In this document: one piece after another, positions 43,379 to 52,002 of the stretch
Numbering within the stretch: the first letter of the stretch is position 1
Layout of the letters: every line of letters begins with the position of its first letter
Position numbers and translations under genes: made by a program
NCBI GenBank assembly: GCA_905221605.1
Contig: CAJNDS010002745.1
Coordinates: 294,501-358,500 of the forward strand
Source of the DNA: Symbiodinium natans
Taxonomy: Eukaryota > Sar > Dinophyceae > Suessiales > Symbiodiniaceae
DNA length: 64,000 nt
Direction: 5' to 3'
The notes under the pieces: model-generated
What the model was told of the DNA's origin: nothing
The model's input: only the letters and a program-made list of their open reading frames with translations
Databases searched by the model: none

Positions 43379-46300
43379 TGATTTTGTGCAATTTTTGGCC
43401 TTCGCAAACCCTCAATCTGGAGCCAAAACATATGTATTTTGGCTAATTTGGCGACTTTGGAAACCACCGAAATGGCAATTTTTTGTGATTTTTGACCAAT
43501 GGTCAAAAATCACAAAAAATTGGAATTTGGGTGGTTTCCAAGGCCGCCAAACTAGCCAAAATCCCTATGTCTTGGCCGTAGATTGAGGGTTTGTGAAAGC
43601 AATAAATGATCAACAATCACTAAAAATTGTCATTTGTGTGGTTTCCACAGCCTCCAAACGCGCCAATGTCGCGAAAATATCCGCAAACATATCCACCCTG
43701 TGCAACCGGGCGTCGCGAAAATATCTACCCTGTCACACCGGGCGTCGCGAAAATATCTACCCTGTTACACCAGGCGTCGCGAAAATATCTGCCCTGTCAC
43801 AGCGGGCGCCGCGCATTAGGCCATTGGATAGGGACTTTGAAGGCGCAACATACCAAGAGATCACAGATACATACCCTGTAACACCGGGCGTCGCGAAAAT
43901 ATCTACGAAAATATCCTCCCTGCAAAAAAAAACACCGGGCGTCGCGCATCAGGCCATTGGATGGGGACTTTGAAGGCGTAAAATTCCCAGAAATCACCAA
44001 TACTTACCCTGTGACACCGGGCGTCGCGCATCTGGCTTCTTTTTCTAATTTCTCCCCATTGAGGCCAACCGGGGGTTTCAGTAGTTTGAATAGTTTGAAT
44101 AGTTTGAATAGTTTGAATAGATTGAATAGTTTGAATAGTTTGGGGCCCCAGGCCGGGCCCCCAAACTATTCAAACTATTCAAACTGTTCAAGCCCCTCCC
44201 CTCTCCTTCCAGGGACCCCCCCAAACTACTCAAACTATTCAAACTATTCTAACCCCCCCCCTTCTCCTCCCAGGGACCCCCCAAAACTATTCAAACTATT
44301 CAAACTATTCAAACTATTCAAACTATTCAAACCCCCAGGGTTTTAATAGTTTGAATAGTTTGGATAGTTTAGGCCCCAGGCCGGACACTCCAAACTATTC
44401 AAACTATTCAAACTATTCAAACTATTCAAACCCCCAGGGTTTGAATAGTTTGAATAGTTTGAATAGTTTGAATAGTTTGAATAGCTTGAATAGTTTGAAT
44501 AGTTTGAATAGTTTTGAATTTTGAATAGTTTGAATAGGGCCCCAGGCCGGACCCCCCCCCCAGGGTTGGAATAGTTTGAATAGTAGGGCCCCAGTTCGGA
44601 CCCCCAAAACTATTCAAACTATTCAACCCCCCCCCCCCTCCTCTCTCCTCCCAGGGACCCCCCAAAACTATTCCAATATCAAACTATTCAAACTATTCAA
44701 ACTATTCAAACTATTCAAACTATTCAAACCCCAGGCTTTGAATAGTTTGAATCGTTTGAATAGTTTGAATAGTTTAGGGCCCCAGGCCGGACCCCCAAAC
44801 TATTCAAACTATTCAAGCCCCCCCCCCCCCCTATTCAAGCTATTCAAGCCCCCCCCCCCCTCCTCTCCTCCCAGGGACCCCCCAAAAAACTATTCAAACT
44901 ATTCAAACAACTATTCAAACTATTCAAACTATTCAAACTATTCAAACTATTCAAACTATTCAAACTATTCAAACTATTCAAACCCCCAGGGTTTGAATAG
45001 TTTGAATAGTTTGGATAGTTTAGGGCCCATTCGGACCCCCAAACTATTCAACTATTCAAACCCCCCCCCCCCTCCTCTCCTCCCAAGGACCCTCCAAAAA
45101 ACTAAAACTATTCAAACAAACTATTCAAACTAAACTATTCAAACTATTCAAACTATTCAAACCCCCAGGTTTGAATATTTGAATAGTTTGGATAGTTTAG
45201 GGCCCCAGGCCGGACACTCCAAACTATTCAAACTATTCAAACTATTCAAACCCCAGGGTTTAGGAATAGTTTGAATAGTTTGAATAGTTTGAATAGTTGA
45301 AGAGTTTGAATAGTTTGAATAGTTTGAGGTTTGAATAGTTTGAATAGTTTAGGGGTCCGAACTCCTCCCGGGGACCCCCCAAAACTATTCAAACTATTCA
45401 AACTATTCAAACCCCCAGGGGTTTGAACAGTTTGAATAGTTTGGATAGTTTAGGGCCCCAGGCCGGACCCTCCAAACTATTCAAACTATTCAAACTATTC
45501 AATAGTTTGAATAGTTTGAATAGTTTGAATAGTTTAGGGCCCCAGGCCGGACGCCCCCCAGGGTTTGAATAGTTTGAATAGTTTAGGGCCCCAGTTCGGA
45601 CCCCCAAACTATTCAAACTATTCAAACACCCCCCCCCCCTCCTCTCCTCCCAGGGACCCCCCAAAACTATTCAAACTATTCAAACTATTCAAACCACCAG
45701 GTTTTGAATAGTTTGAATAGTTTAAGGCCCCAGGCGTGACCCCCCAAACTATTCAAACTATTCAAACCCCACTCCCCCCCCCCCCCAACAAAAGGACGAA
45801 TCATCACATTATACACAAAGGTTCCTGCCTCATATATATATATATTGATTTATTTCTTTCTTGATATTTATCTATGTGGATTGTTAATCTGATGCAAGCT
45901 CTATTCTGAATTTATGTCGTATCAGGTTTGTTGCGTAGGGCGCATACAATAAGGAAGGTGCTGGGGTTTCGGGTGTTGTGCTGGAAAGCGGGTTTTATCC
46001 AGCCAAGGCACACAAAGCATAAGCCCAAACGAACCCCGAGGTGAAGTTTTGTGATTAGAGCCCACACCCTAAACCCTAAACCCTAAACCCTAAACCCTAA
46101 ACCCGAAACCCCAAACCCTCCTTATTCTAGGCAGGCCCTAAACCCTCTAAAGAACTCTCGTCCTGAGCCATTTTGGAAGGCTTCAGGCGTCCTTCCAGGA
46201 CACGGTCTCGCCGCCCACCCGCATAGAGGCGCCAGCCACCGAACGCAGCCCGAGGTGTGCCGCGAGCCTGCACGCGGAGGTTTCGGGTTTAGGGTTTAGG

Positions 46301-47919
46301 GTTTAGGGTTTAGGGGGTTCAGTAAGGTTGGGATTGCGGGTTTAGGGTTTAGGGCTCAAGGTTTGGTATTTAGCTTACCAGCTTGGTTTCTTATAGGGGA
46401 CCCTGGACCCTACACCGGACCACCCCTAAACCAGTTGAGTCAGTCGAGTTGAGCACGTGGTTTGTCGCTCGAGCAGCCAGCGTCGACCCCAAAGCCCAAA
46501 ACACTGCTGGCCAGGACACAGCCGAACCCAAAATCCCAAACCCTAATGCCTTACCCTGTAAAAGCTGGCCCTATCCCTAAAGCCCGAATGAAAGATGCAA
46601 GCCCTCTGTCTCCCCACCCCCCCACCTTCACCCAAATTGTTTACGCCGCTACGCTGGTGAGTACAAAGAGAAACATGTATAACTGCAACCCTAAACCCTG
46701 AACCCTGAACCCTAAACCCTGAACCCTAAGCCCTAAACCCTAAACCCTAAACCCTAAACCCTAAACCCTGAACCCTAATGTTAGACCCAGATTCGTGGGG
46801 GCCTCCTCTTTAAAGTCAATTTGGCCGAATTATTCAGGATCTCGTGACTGTTGGCGGGGTCCTCTTTAAAGTCAAACCGTCCGGGCGTCGTAAGAAAATT
46901 CCACGTGGCGCGCCTTTAAAAAAGATAACCGGGCATCGCTGCCCCTTTGAAACCTATCTAAACTCCTCCCTATTGAAATCATATAAGCCCCCGGGGCCGT
47001 GTAATCAGGCTCCCATCCACGCCTCGACTGTTCAGGGGGGGGGGGGGGGGGGGGGGCCCCCACACTAATCAGGGTCCAACATTAAACCCTAAACCCTAAA
47101 CCCCCCTCTGTTCTTAAGGCGGCCCTTGAAAAGCGCGCTGATGGCGTTAGGCATCAGAATTAAGGTTTTCTGTGCCTTGGGACCAAATGACCCTAAACCC
47201 TAAACCCTAAACCCTAAACCCTAAGCCCTAAGCCCTAAGCCCTAAAATTAAAAAGGGGGGGGGGGGGGGTCGGATACCCTATACTATACAATAATCTAAA
47301 GACTATGAACCATTAACATGTCTGAACTGCAAACATGCGTAAGCCGTTTCATTTGGTCCCCAGGGTGAAGGGTGGCGTTGAGCTTGCGGCCCTCGAACCC
47401 TGACCCCGAAAAAGCCGAGCAAATCAGTACAAGTAGGGACCGGGACCCCGCTTAGTCGATTCACTGTATTTAGAGGAAATATAGCTCAAATAATGAGACT
47501 TATACACCCGACTTACAGCCCCTTACAAGCCTATGAAAAACTTGGGGGCCCCTACATGTAAAGTCCGTTGCTGGGGGTGTTGAAAAAGCACAGAAAGCCA
47601 AAACCTCATCCCTACGCCCCAATCAAACCCTCTAGCCCCAGCCATAAACCAAATCTTAGACCCTAAGTTCAATCCAGCTCAGCCCCCAAACGCTACTAAC
47701 CCTAAACCTAAACCCTAAGCCCTAAACCCTAAGCCCTAAACCCTAAGCCCTAAGCCCTAAGCCCTAAACCCTAAACCCTCAACCCTCAACCCTAAACCCT
47801 AAACCCTAAGCCCAAGCCTGCAGTGCGTGTCGAAATGTGGCTTGATCTCCGTACCCGGCAGAAGCCGCGCCAGAGCGGCTCCAGCCAAGTACCTAAGATC
47901 TGGAGGAGACAGCAAGACC
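36119..47919 (-). CDS. Aspartyl/asparaginyl beta-hydroxylase-like gene, three exons
   Basis: Iron/2-oxoglutarate dioxygenase fold of the AspH type. Exon 47,919-47,818 ends LLPGTEIKPHFDTHC with the first metal-ligand His. Exon 46,267-46,192 reads LAAHLGLRSVAGASMRVGGE then TVSWK. Exon 36,186-36,119 reads EGQALVFDDTYVHSVRHDGA then EP, with the FDD-x4-H motif holding the second ligand His. Joins are in phase (HC|R|LAAHLGL and SWK|EGQ). Donors are GC, GA and GC; acceptors AG|G. The order matches the family core. Upstream and downstream exons were not identified. The 10-kb gap before the third exon holds satellites and other islands, so this exon could belong to a second paralogue. Confidence 0.7.
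36640..37130. repeat. Decayed heptamers and an (AT)n-edged dispersed repeat
   Basis: TTTAGGG stretches near 36,420-36,520 and 36,650-36,690. (AT)n at 37,029-37,081 is followed by GAGGAACCTTTGTGTATAAT, whose reverse complement also occurs next to (AT)n at 45,795-45,845: two copies of one dispersed element. Confidence 0.7.
37393..38350 (-). CDS. Tandemly duplicated exon, ubiquitin-like fold possible
   Basis: The clearest copy (37,553 to about 37,393) follows CCCCAG|C and reads SKPLTLAVKLYRLTDTVKMK then ASETLGTIRQKLREQCETT. The pattern (two strands, a threonine-rich turn, then a helix with LGTIRQKLRE) resembles the start of ubiquitin-like domains, but this is a suggestion only. A second copy (37,852 to about 37,690) differs by a few residues (LPYTV, GTFRQ). 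A third and a truncated fourth copy begin near 38,080 and 38,183. Spacers contain TTTAGGG derivatives. Confidence 0.45.
38371..38451 (-). CDS. Exon, charged helical
   Basis: After TTTCAG the minus strand reads FLETLSRNGGHLDRLERGEL then IDRLLM, followed by TGA, or by a GT donor (AT|GTGAAG). It lies just upstream of the duplicated exon cluster on the same strand and probably belongs to the same gene. No family recognised. Confidence 0.5.
   Translation of the reverse strand, partial: FLETLSRNGGHLDRLERGELIDRLLM
38774..39230. repeat. Minisatellite of 87-99 bp units
   Basis: Five units starting CTTGCCNTNGCCACTCT at 38,774, 38,873, 38,960, 39,047 and 39,139, each containing CAAGGACTGGTTTCGGGAAC. 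Spacings are 99, 87, 87 and 92; a 5-base insertion breaks any common frame, so the ORFs on both strands here are probably incidental. Confidence 0.85.
39208..39317 (-). CDS. Exon, coiled-coil-like
   Basis: After GTGCAG the minus strand reads GTDVPEDAKKRVMDNEAQIE then ENYRICAKWLKKQQIN before a GT (CA|GTTATA). Strongly protein-like, charged and helical. With the exons at 38.37-38.45 and 37.4-37.9 kb it may form one minus-strand gene. Phase with the next exon is untested. Confidence 0.5.
39530..40470 (+). CDS. Low-complexity coding-like region, strand uncertain
   Basis: The plus strand near 39,550-39,650 reads MRAEMQDAKEQGREAAELAK then EAVETPPNWENLSC, convincingly protein-like. Further on, plus-strand MEFSRWERRWRHVQQWQDRR and a tandem block (40,000-40,330) follow; the block encodes SSWSSTLPRSMPDP-like repeats on plus but ERGKVEDHEDGSGM-like repeats on minus (177-codon ORF 40,214-39,681). 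Only one reading can be real. Frame changes inside the block suggest decay or unrecognised introns. Confidence 0.3.
40640..41250. other. Decayed heptamers, then unique sequence without a clear gene
   Basis: 40,630-40,940 is mixed CCCTAAA/TTTAGGG derivative. 40,980-41,250 is unique and carries an 83-codon plus ORF without recognisable features. Confidence 0.5.
41251..41586 (+). CDS. Hypothetical ORF, 111 codons
   Basis: A plus-strand ORF (MYLAVCNELEIYSMAAELHQ ... SYFWYPARKTKERLRLPICE) in non-repetitive sequence. The opposite strand is open as well, so it may not be real; the sequence next to it belongs to the dispersed repeats starting at 41,780. Confidence 0.2.
   Translation: MYLAVCNELEIYSMAAELHQSYFWYPARKTKERLRLPICETGTFMICSPRLPTILRLELEQAGHDLLPEISDSPPLLPPCRTCQNHLEALQPSKTWDTFLAPFLVFAWDCP
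41780..42430. repeat. Satellite 1, units of about 102-114 bp
   Basis: Five to six tandem units around GGTTTCCAAGGCCGCCAAAC, ATCCCTATGTTTTGGCC and TTGAGGGTTTGTGAAAGC. Further units occur at 42,830-43,020 (direct), 43,030-43,450 (inverted) and 43,500-43,650 (direct). Minus/plus ORFs here (RPKHRAFGSFGGLENRPNG-type) are repeat translation. Confidence 0.85.
42430..42720. repeat. Satellite 2 (CACCGGGCGTCGCG), block 1
   Basis: Repeats of CCCTGTNACACCGGGCGTCG followed by either AAAATATCTACGAAAATATC or a longer spacer with CCATTGGATGGGGACTTTGA. It directly continues satellite 1. Confidence 0.85.
43314..43377. repeat. Poly-T tract of 64 bases
   Basis: An uninterrupted run of T inside an inverted satellite-1 unit, right after ...CACCCAAATGGTG. 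It marks the end of a unit and might be a reverse-transcribed tail on the other strand. Confidence 0.95.
43650..44036. repeat. Satellite 2 (CACCGGGCGTCGCG), block 2
   Basis: At least eight CACCGGGCGTCGCG-type motifs. In 43,690-43,810 they are tightly spaced at about 36-38 bp with AAAATATCTACCCTGT linkers; a higher-order unit with CCATTGGATAGGGACTTTGA follows. Confidence 0.85.
44075..45775. repeat. Satellite 3: alternating (TTTGAATAG)n and (CTATTCAAA)n
   Basis: 1.7 kb of a 9-base repeat that switches orientation about every 30-110 bases; blocks are joined by GGGGCCCCAGGCCGGACCCC or poly-C/TCCTCTCCTCCCAGGGACC linkers. Because 9 is divisible by 3, all frames stay open (NSL, LFK, YSN repeats); none is a gene. 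Neighbouring blocks can pair as long hairpins. Confidence 0.95.
45780..46190. other. Dispersed repeat and CCCTAAA array in the hydroxylase intron
   Basis: 45,795-45,845 is the inverse copy of the (AT)n-edged repeat at 37,060-37,110. 46,067-46,110 is CCCTAAA. No exon seen. Confidence 0.6.
46383..46580 (+). CDS. Weak plus-strand ORF
   Basis: A 65-codon reading with PVESVELSTWFVARAASVDP. It lies on the opposite strand to the hydroxylase gene and partly overlaps decayed heptamers; probably not a gene. Confidence 0.15.
   Translation: MVSYRGPWTLHRTTPKPVESVELSTWFVARAASVDPKAQNTAGQDTAEPKIPNPNALPCKSWPYP
46777..47084. mobile_element. 308-bp element with about 28-bp terminal inverted repeats
   Basis: TAATGTTAGACCCAGATTC at the left is matched by AATCAGGGTCCAACATTA at the right (few mismatches), both bordered by CCCTAAA units; G/C runs follow the inner ends. 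It lies in the intron between hydroxylase exons 1 and 2 and has no ORF of note. Confidence 0.75.
47085..47817. repeat. Intron with heptamers and two open islands
   Basis: CCCTAAA arrays at 47,190-47,245 and 47,698-47,815. Islands 47,115-47,185 (minus FGPKAQKTLILMPNAISALF) and 47,345-47,420 (minus FEGRKLNATLHPGDQMKRLT) are open but lie between two hydroxylase exons that join perfectly without them, so they are either chance or belong to something nested. Confidence 0.5.
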
Positions 47920-48148
47920 CTGCGGTTTAGGGTTTAGGGTTTAAGGTTTAGGGTTTAGGGTTTAGGGTTTAGGGTTGAGGGTTTAGGTTGTAGGGTGTAG
48001 GGTGTAGGTTTTAGGGTTTAGGGTCTCGAGCTTTATAATTAGCACATGGGGGTTTAGGGGTTAGGGACATTAGGGCTGAGGGCTTAGGAGGAAGGCCAAT
48101 GAGAACAAGGGAGCCAACTATGCCCGCCGCATGAACCATCACCAATCC

Positions 48149-48574
48149 CTAAACGTAACGGGATGCCTGAAGCTGTGAGTGACATGTGAAAATCATGCAC
48201 GTGGCAAAAGACGAATTCCTAAGCGATTTCTCAAAAACCAACAAGTATGCTCGATGACAAAAGCGCCGCCGTAAGATATCCAAGTCGATGCCAGAAGCGT
48301 AGAGGCACAGTAGGAAAGACTGCTGTCGGAGGGCGCTGCCCGTGTTTGCACGAGCGGACCGAGGTCTCTTTCCAGCATCTGGCACGAAGTCGATGGCATC
48401 GAGCACTTTGGATGACGCATATCCACAGCCCACAGCCCTCCAAAAAATGGTAATTTGTGTCCACAACGTACTCAGGAAATTTACGGGGGAATTGTACGTA
48501 CTGAGACAAAAGGTATTTGTCATGGACGCCAAAATAAGCGGAGACTGTGATCTTTGCTGAGCTGACGAAAACAT
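48149..48574 (-). CDS. Hypothetical ORF, 141 codons
   Basis: A minus-strand ORF in a 450-base non-repetitive island. The central part (SSKVLDAIDFVPDAGKRPRS then ARANTGSALRQQSFLLCLYA) is protein-like. It lies on the same strand as, and upstream of, the hydroxylase exons, so it might supply 5' sequence, but no hydroxylase motif is visible in it. Confidence 0.3.
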   Translation of the reverse strand: MFSSAQQRSQSPLILASMTNTFCLSTYNSPVNFLSTLWTQITIFWRAVGCGYASSKVLDAIDFVPDAGKRPRSARANTGSALRQQSFLLCLYASGIDLDILRRRFCHRAYLLVFEKSLRNSSFATCMIFTCHSQLQASRYV

Positions 48575-48621
48575 ACTGTTCAGGGTTTCAGGTTACAAAG
48601 GGTTTATAGGGTTTAGGGGCT

Positions 48622-48717
48622 ACGTTGACCAGGCACGCCGTGCAGTTCCCGTTGATCTCCGGCCGCGTGGAAAGGAGTTCACAACTCCTGAGCCCGGGAT
48701 GCACATTATGCGGCATC
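48622..48717 (-). CDS. Exon-like island
   Basis: The minus strand reads MPHNVHPGLRSCELLSTRPE then INGNCTACLVNVAP without stop, beginning at an ATG. Further open minus islands lie at 49,485-49,535 (VGASERYARFQLCGRHLAGL) and 49,752-49,822 (SQAPKVQAANPKQGFFGGVC). These could be 5' exons of the hydroxylase gene; that is inference only. Confidence 0.3.
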
Positions 48718-49257
48718 CCTAAACCCACTCAATCCAAAACTTGAACCGTTTAGGGTTTAGGGTTTGAGGGTTTGAGGGTTTAGGGTTCAGGTAATTCCGC
48801 TTGACTACCAGTATGTGTTATAGAAAGGGTGCCCCTAAATCCTAAACCCGCAACAAGCGAAATCAAAACGTCTTAGAAGCCCGCGAAACGTAGGAGCCCT
48901 AGCTATTGTCTGTAGCCCTAGTTCGGTCAGGGTTAGGATTAGGTTTTCGGGTTTGGGGTTTAGGGATTCGAGATTTGGGTTTGGACTCTGAGGCGCGAAG
49001 GCCCAGCCGGACCACAAGCAAACCAGGCAAGGCGCAGCTCCTCTATCTCAGACCGCTAAACCCTCCTAAGCCGGAACACAACCACCCTAAAACCCTAAAT
49101 GCTCCTAGTCCCGAAGCCCCAAATATCCCTAAGACCAGAAATGGTAGTTGATCAAAAACCTGTCCTCAAACAGAGCCGCACATGTCCCTTACAGCCTCGC
49201 AGGAAGCCTAATGAATTCCAAACAGGACCTTCAGATAAACCCAGTCCTAAACCCACC

Positions 49258-49475
49258 CTAAGGGTCCATGTACCTAAATAGGGAACACGTAGGCCTTAAA
49301 GTACTTCCTATACAAGGACTTTGGGGCCCAAGTGTATATTCACCTAAGTTGCTGAGGTCATAAGCCCCAAAAATGTGCACACTTTAAGTTTTGTGCAAAT
49401 TAAAGTACCCCAAAAAGTGTAAAGTGTACTACTCACTCAGCTACTAAGTAACAAGGTACAAGGACCCGTAGGGCC
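49258..49475. mobile_element. Family-1 element carrying a nested insertion
   Basis: Ends AAGGGTCCATGTACCTAAAT and GGTACAAGGACCC with the usual core, but 102 bases longer than other copies. The extra DNA (about 49,344-49,445) has its own inverted edges (AAGTTGCTGAG / CTCAGCTACTAAG) and inner CACACTTTAAG / AAGTGTAAAGTG pairs, so one short element has inserted into another. Confidence 0.6.
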
Positions 49476-49917
49476 AGATAACAACCCGGCCAAATGTCGG
49501 CCGCAAAGCTGGAAGCGAGCATAGCGCTCCGAAGCCCCCACCTGAGGGTTAGGGTTTAGGGTTTAGGGTTAGAGTTTAGGGTTTATAGGGTTTAGGGTTT
49601 AGGCTTTAGGCTTTAGGCTTTAGGGTTTCGTTTTTGGTAAGCGCGTAGTAGTATGTAGACTCATGCCCACCCCAAGACCGCCCAAAAACCCTAAACCCTA
49701 AACCCTAAACCCTAAACCCTAAACCCTAAAACTCGAAACGGAGCCGAACCCAAGCAGATTCTCCACTTGCATACCCCACCGAAGAAGCCCTGCTTCGGAT
49801 TTGCGGCCTGCACCTTCGGAGCTTGACTATAACCCCAAAGGGTTTAGGGTTCAGGGTTCAGGGTTCAGGGTTTAGGGTTTAGGGTGCAGGGTTTAGGGTT
49901 TAGGGCCTTTAGGGTTA

Positions 49918-50019
49918 CCCTAAGGGTCCATGTACCTCATTCTTATGTACTTGGCCCCAAAGTCTTTGTATAGGAAGTACTTTAAGGCCTATGTATTCCC
50001 TGTTTAGGTACATGCACCC
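49918..50019. mobile_element. Family-1 inverted-repeat element, opposite orientation
   Basis: Ends AAGGGTCCATGTACCT and AGGTACATGCACCC, 102 bp, with the core reading the opposite way to the copy at 49,258. The two copies are 440 bases apart. Confidence 0.75.
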
Positions 50020-50280
50020 GTATTTAGGGTAAGAAGCTGAAGGCCTTGTGAAAGACAGTCGCAGCTTCCTGGAGAAAGTTTAGGCATTTCGGTGGCGGAC
50101 GTCTTCGGCCGAAAACCTGTTGCCACAAACATGTGGTGTCTTGTACAGGACACTGACAGCATCCACACGGCTTTGTACCGGGGGACGTCTTCGGCCAGAG
50201 AAACGATTTTTGAGCAGGGCCCAGGCTGACCTGGATGGAGGCCCCCGGCACCTTGCAACAACAAATTTGGCGGAATTTAG
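50020..50280 (-). CDS. Weak minus-strand ORF between two elements
   Basis: An 86-131 codon reading (IQVSLGPAQKSFLWPKTSPG then TKPCGCCQCPVQDTTCLWQQ) lies between family-1 and family-2 elements. GACGTCTTCGGCC occurs twice (50,099 and 50,185), hinting at a small duplication. Not convincing as a gene. Confidence 0.2.
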
Positions 50281-50289
50281 GGTAATACA

Positions 50290-50399
50290 CTTGGTAGCCC
50301 AGTAACCATACTATAATAAGGGCACCCTTTTTTGGGTTAGTTACTTTATAAGTTAGCCTTGAACCAAAAAAAGGGAAAGGGTACCACTGGGCTACCAAG
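50290..50399. mobile_element. Family-2 inverted-repeat element, best copy
   Basis: 110 bp with ends CTTGGTAGCCCAGTAACCAT and GGGTACCACTGGGCTACCAAG in inverse, and inner CCCTTTTTT / AAAAAAGGG pairing. Other copies lie at 34,068, 34,239, 35,502 (half) and about 58,417-58,573 (diverged). Confidence 0.75.
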
Positions 50400-52002
50400 T
50401 ACAATATATCTAAAGACAAAGCTAGGCGACTCTAGCTCAGTGCCCCCTCAGCAGAGCCTGCCCTGGTCTCGCTGAGCGCTCGACTGCGCCCGCCTCCCCC
50501 AATAGAGGTGAAAGGGGTGGTGGCGGGGGAGGGGCTTCTAGGGCTCGGGGCAGAAAAAAAGTGGCTTGCCTTGGTTGGGTTTACTTCTTTACAACCCTAA
50601 CTCCTAACCCCTAACCCCTAACCCCTAAACCCTAAACCCTAAACCCTATAAACCTACCAAGCCCGACAAGCCCAAACGCGCAACATGCAGCCAGAGCGGC
50701 CGTGGACGAGATCCAGCCGCACCCAGCCCGCGCGGCTGGGCGCCATTTCGGAGGGCTGCTGCTTGGACACCTCCTTCGTTTAGGGTTTAGGGTTTAGGGT
50801 TCAGGGTTTAGGGTTTGGGGTTTAGGGTTTACGCGTTTTTGCTTCGACCCAAAACCACAAACCCTCTAAACCCCACGAACACGATAAACCCCATAAACCC
50901 TACGAACCCTGTAAACCCTAGAAATCCTACAAACCCTGTAAACCGCATGAACACTAGAAACCCTATAAACCCTAAAAACATCGTTTGAACCTTATAAAGC
51001 CTATAAACCCTACAAAACCTGTAAAGCCTTTATACCTCAGAAACGCTAGAGACTCCAGAGACCCTATAAAACCTTACAAACCCTACGAACCCTATCAACC
51101 GGAAAACAACCCCAACATAAGCGCTATAAATAGGCTATAAACCCCAAAAGACTTCACTACCAGGGACCTACATCGCAAGCTAAACCCTGAACCCTAAACC
51201 CTAAACCCCAAACCCGAAACCCTAAACCCTAGACCCTAAGCCCGCACTACATGCTCCTACAAGTGGAAGCCTTGGGTTGCGCGGATCCTTGAAATTTGGG
51301 CACCTATGGGGCCTCTCTGCAATTGGCAATTTGGGAGGCGTAGGGTTTAGGGTTTAGGGTTTAGGCTTGCCGGTGCTTAGCTCTGTGCCTTTGTGCCTCG
51401 GGTTGGTGGGTGGGTGAAACAATTTACATGGTTTTACCTGTTTGGTCTGGCTCTTCTTGGCGCTCGGTTACGCATTTACCTTTATTTGCTTTCTGGGCTG
51501 TCGGCCTGCAACAACTCCAAGGAAAAATGAGAAATAAACAAAGGTCCTGGCACCCAGGACTCCACAAGGTTTTTGGTGCAGAAAGAATTTGGTGTGTCCG
51601 TCCCCGTTCCTTCATAAAATATGAACCCTAAACAACCTTCGCCCCAGAGCTCTTATCCCTGAAGCGTTTTTGTAAAAGTTCCCCGGGAAAATACGAAGAA
51701 TAAAGGTCCTGGCACCCAGGACTCGACAAGGTTTTGGCACAGAAAGCATTTTGCGTATCCGTCCCAAGTTGCTTTTAGGGTTTAGGGTTTGGGGTTTAGG
51801 GTTTAGGGTTTAGGCCTGGAGTGTCTGCAATTTGGGAGCGAACGTGGGAGCGTAACTCCCTAGCTTCCGGATCGCCATGCTGTCATGCTGTCTTGCTGCC
51901 CCCTAAACCCTCCAAACCCTAAACCCTGAACCCTGAACCCCCTGAACACCCTGAACCCTGAACCCTGAACCCTCAACCCTAAACCCTAAACCCTAAACCA
52001 AG
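50400..52002. other. Mixed repeats and open islands
   Basis: 50,590-50,650 and 51,180-51,240 are CCCTAAA derivatives; 50,860-51,140 is decayed CCCTATAAACC repeat. Islands 50,420-50,590 (plus), 50,680-50,780 (both strands) and 51,250-51,345 (plus, CSYKWKPWVARILEIWAPMG) are open without family. The block AAAGGTCCTGGCACCCAGGA is duplicated at 51,540 and 51,704 with about 80 bases of similarity. Confidence 0.45.

Noticed and set aside
43284-43586. ORFs containing poly-Phe or poly-Lys
   Set aside because: They are the 64-base homopolymer T tract and its complement.
41780-44036. CRISPR-like appearance of the CACCGGGCGTCGCG repeats
   Set aside because: Spacers are themselves repeated, the context is nuclear eukaryotic satellite DNA, and there is no cas-like gene.
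44075-45775. ORFs up to 185 codons with NSLNSL or KLFKLF
   Set aside because: A nine-base repeat cannot create stops in any frame; there is no unique protein sequence.
47110-47420. Open minus-strand islands as extra exons of the hydroxylase gene
   Set aside because: The exons on either side (47,818 and 46,267) already join in phase and in the order expected for the family, so including them would break the domain.
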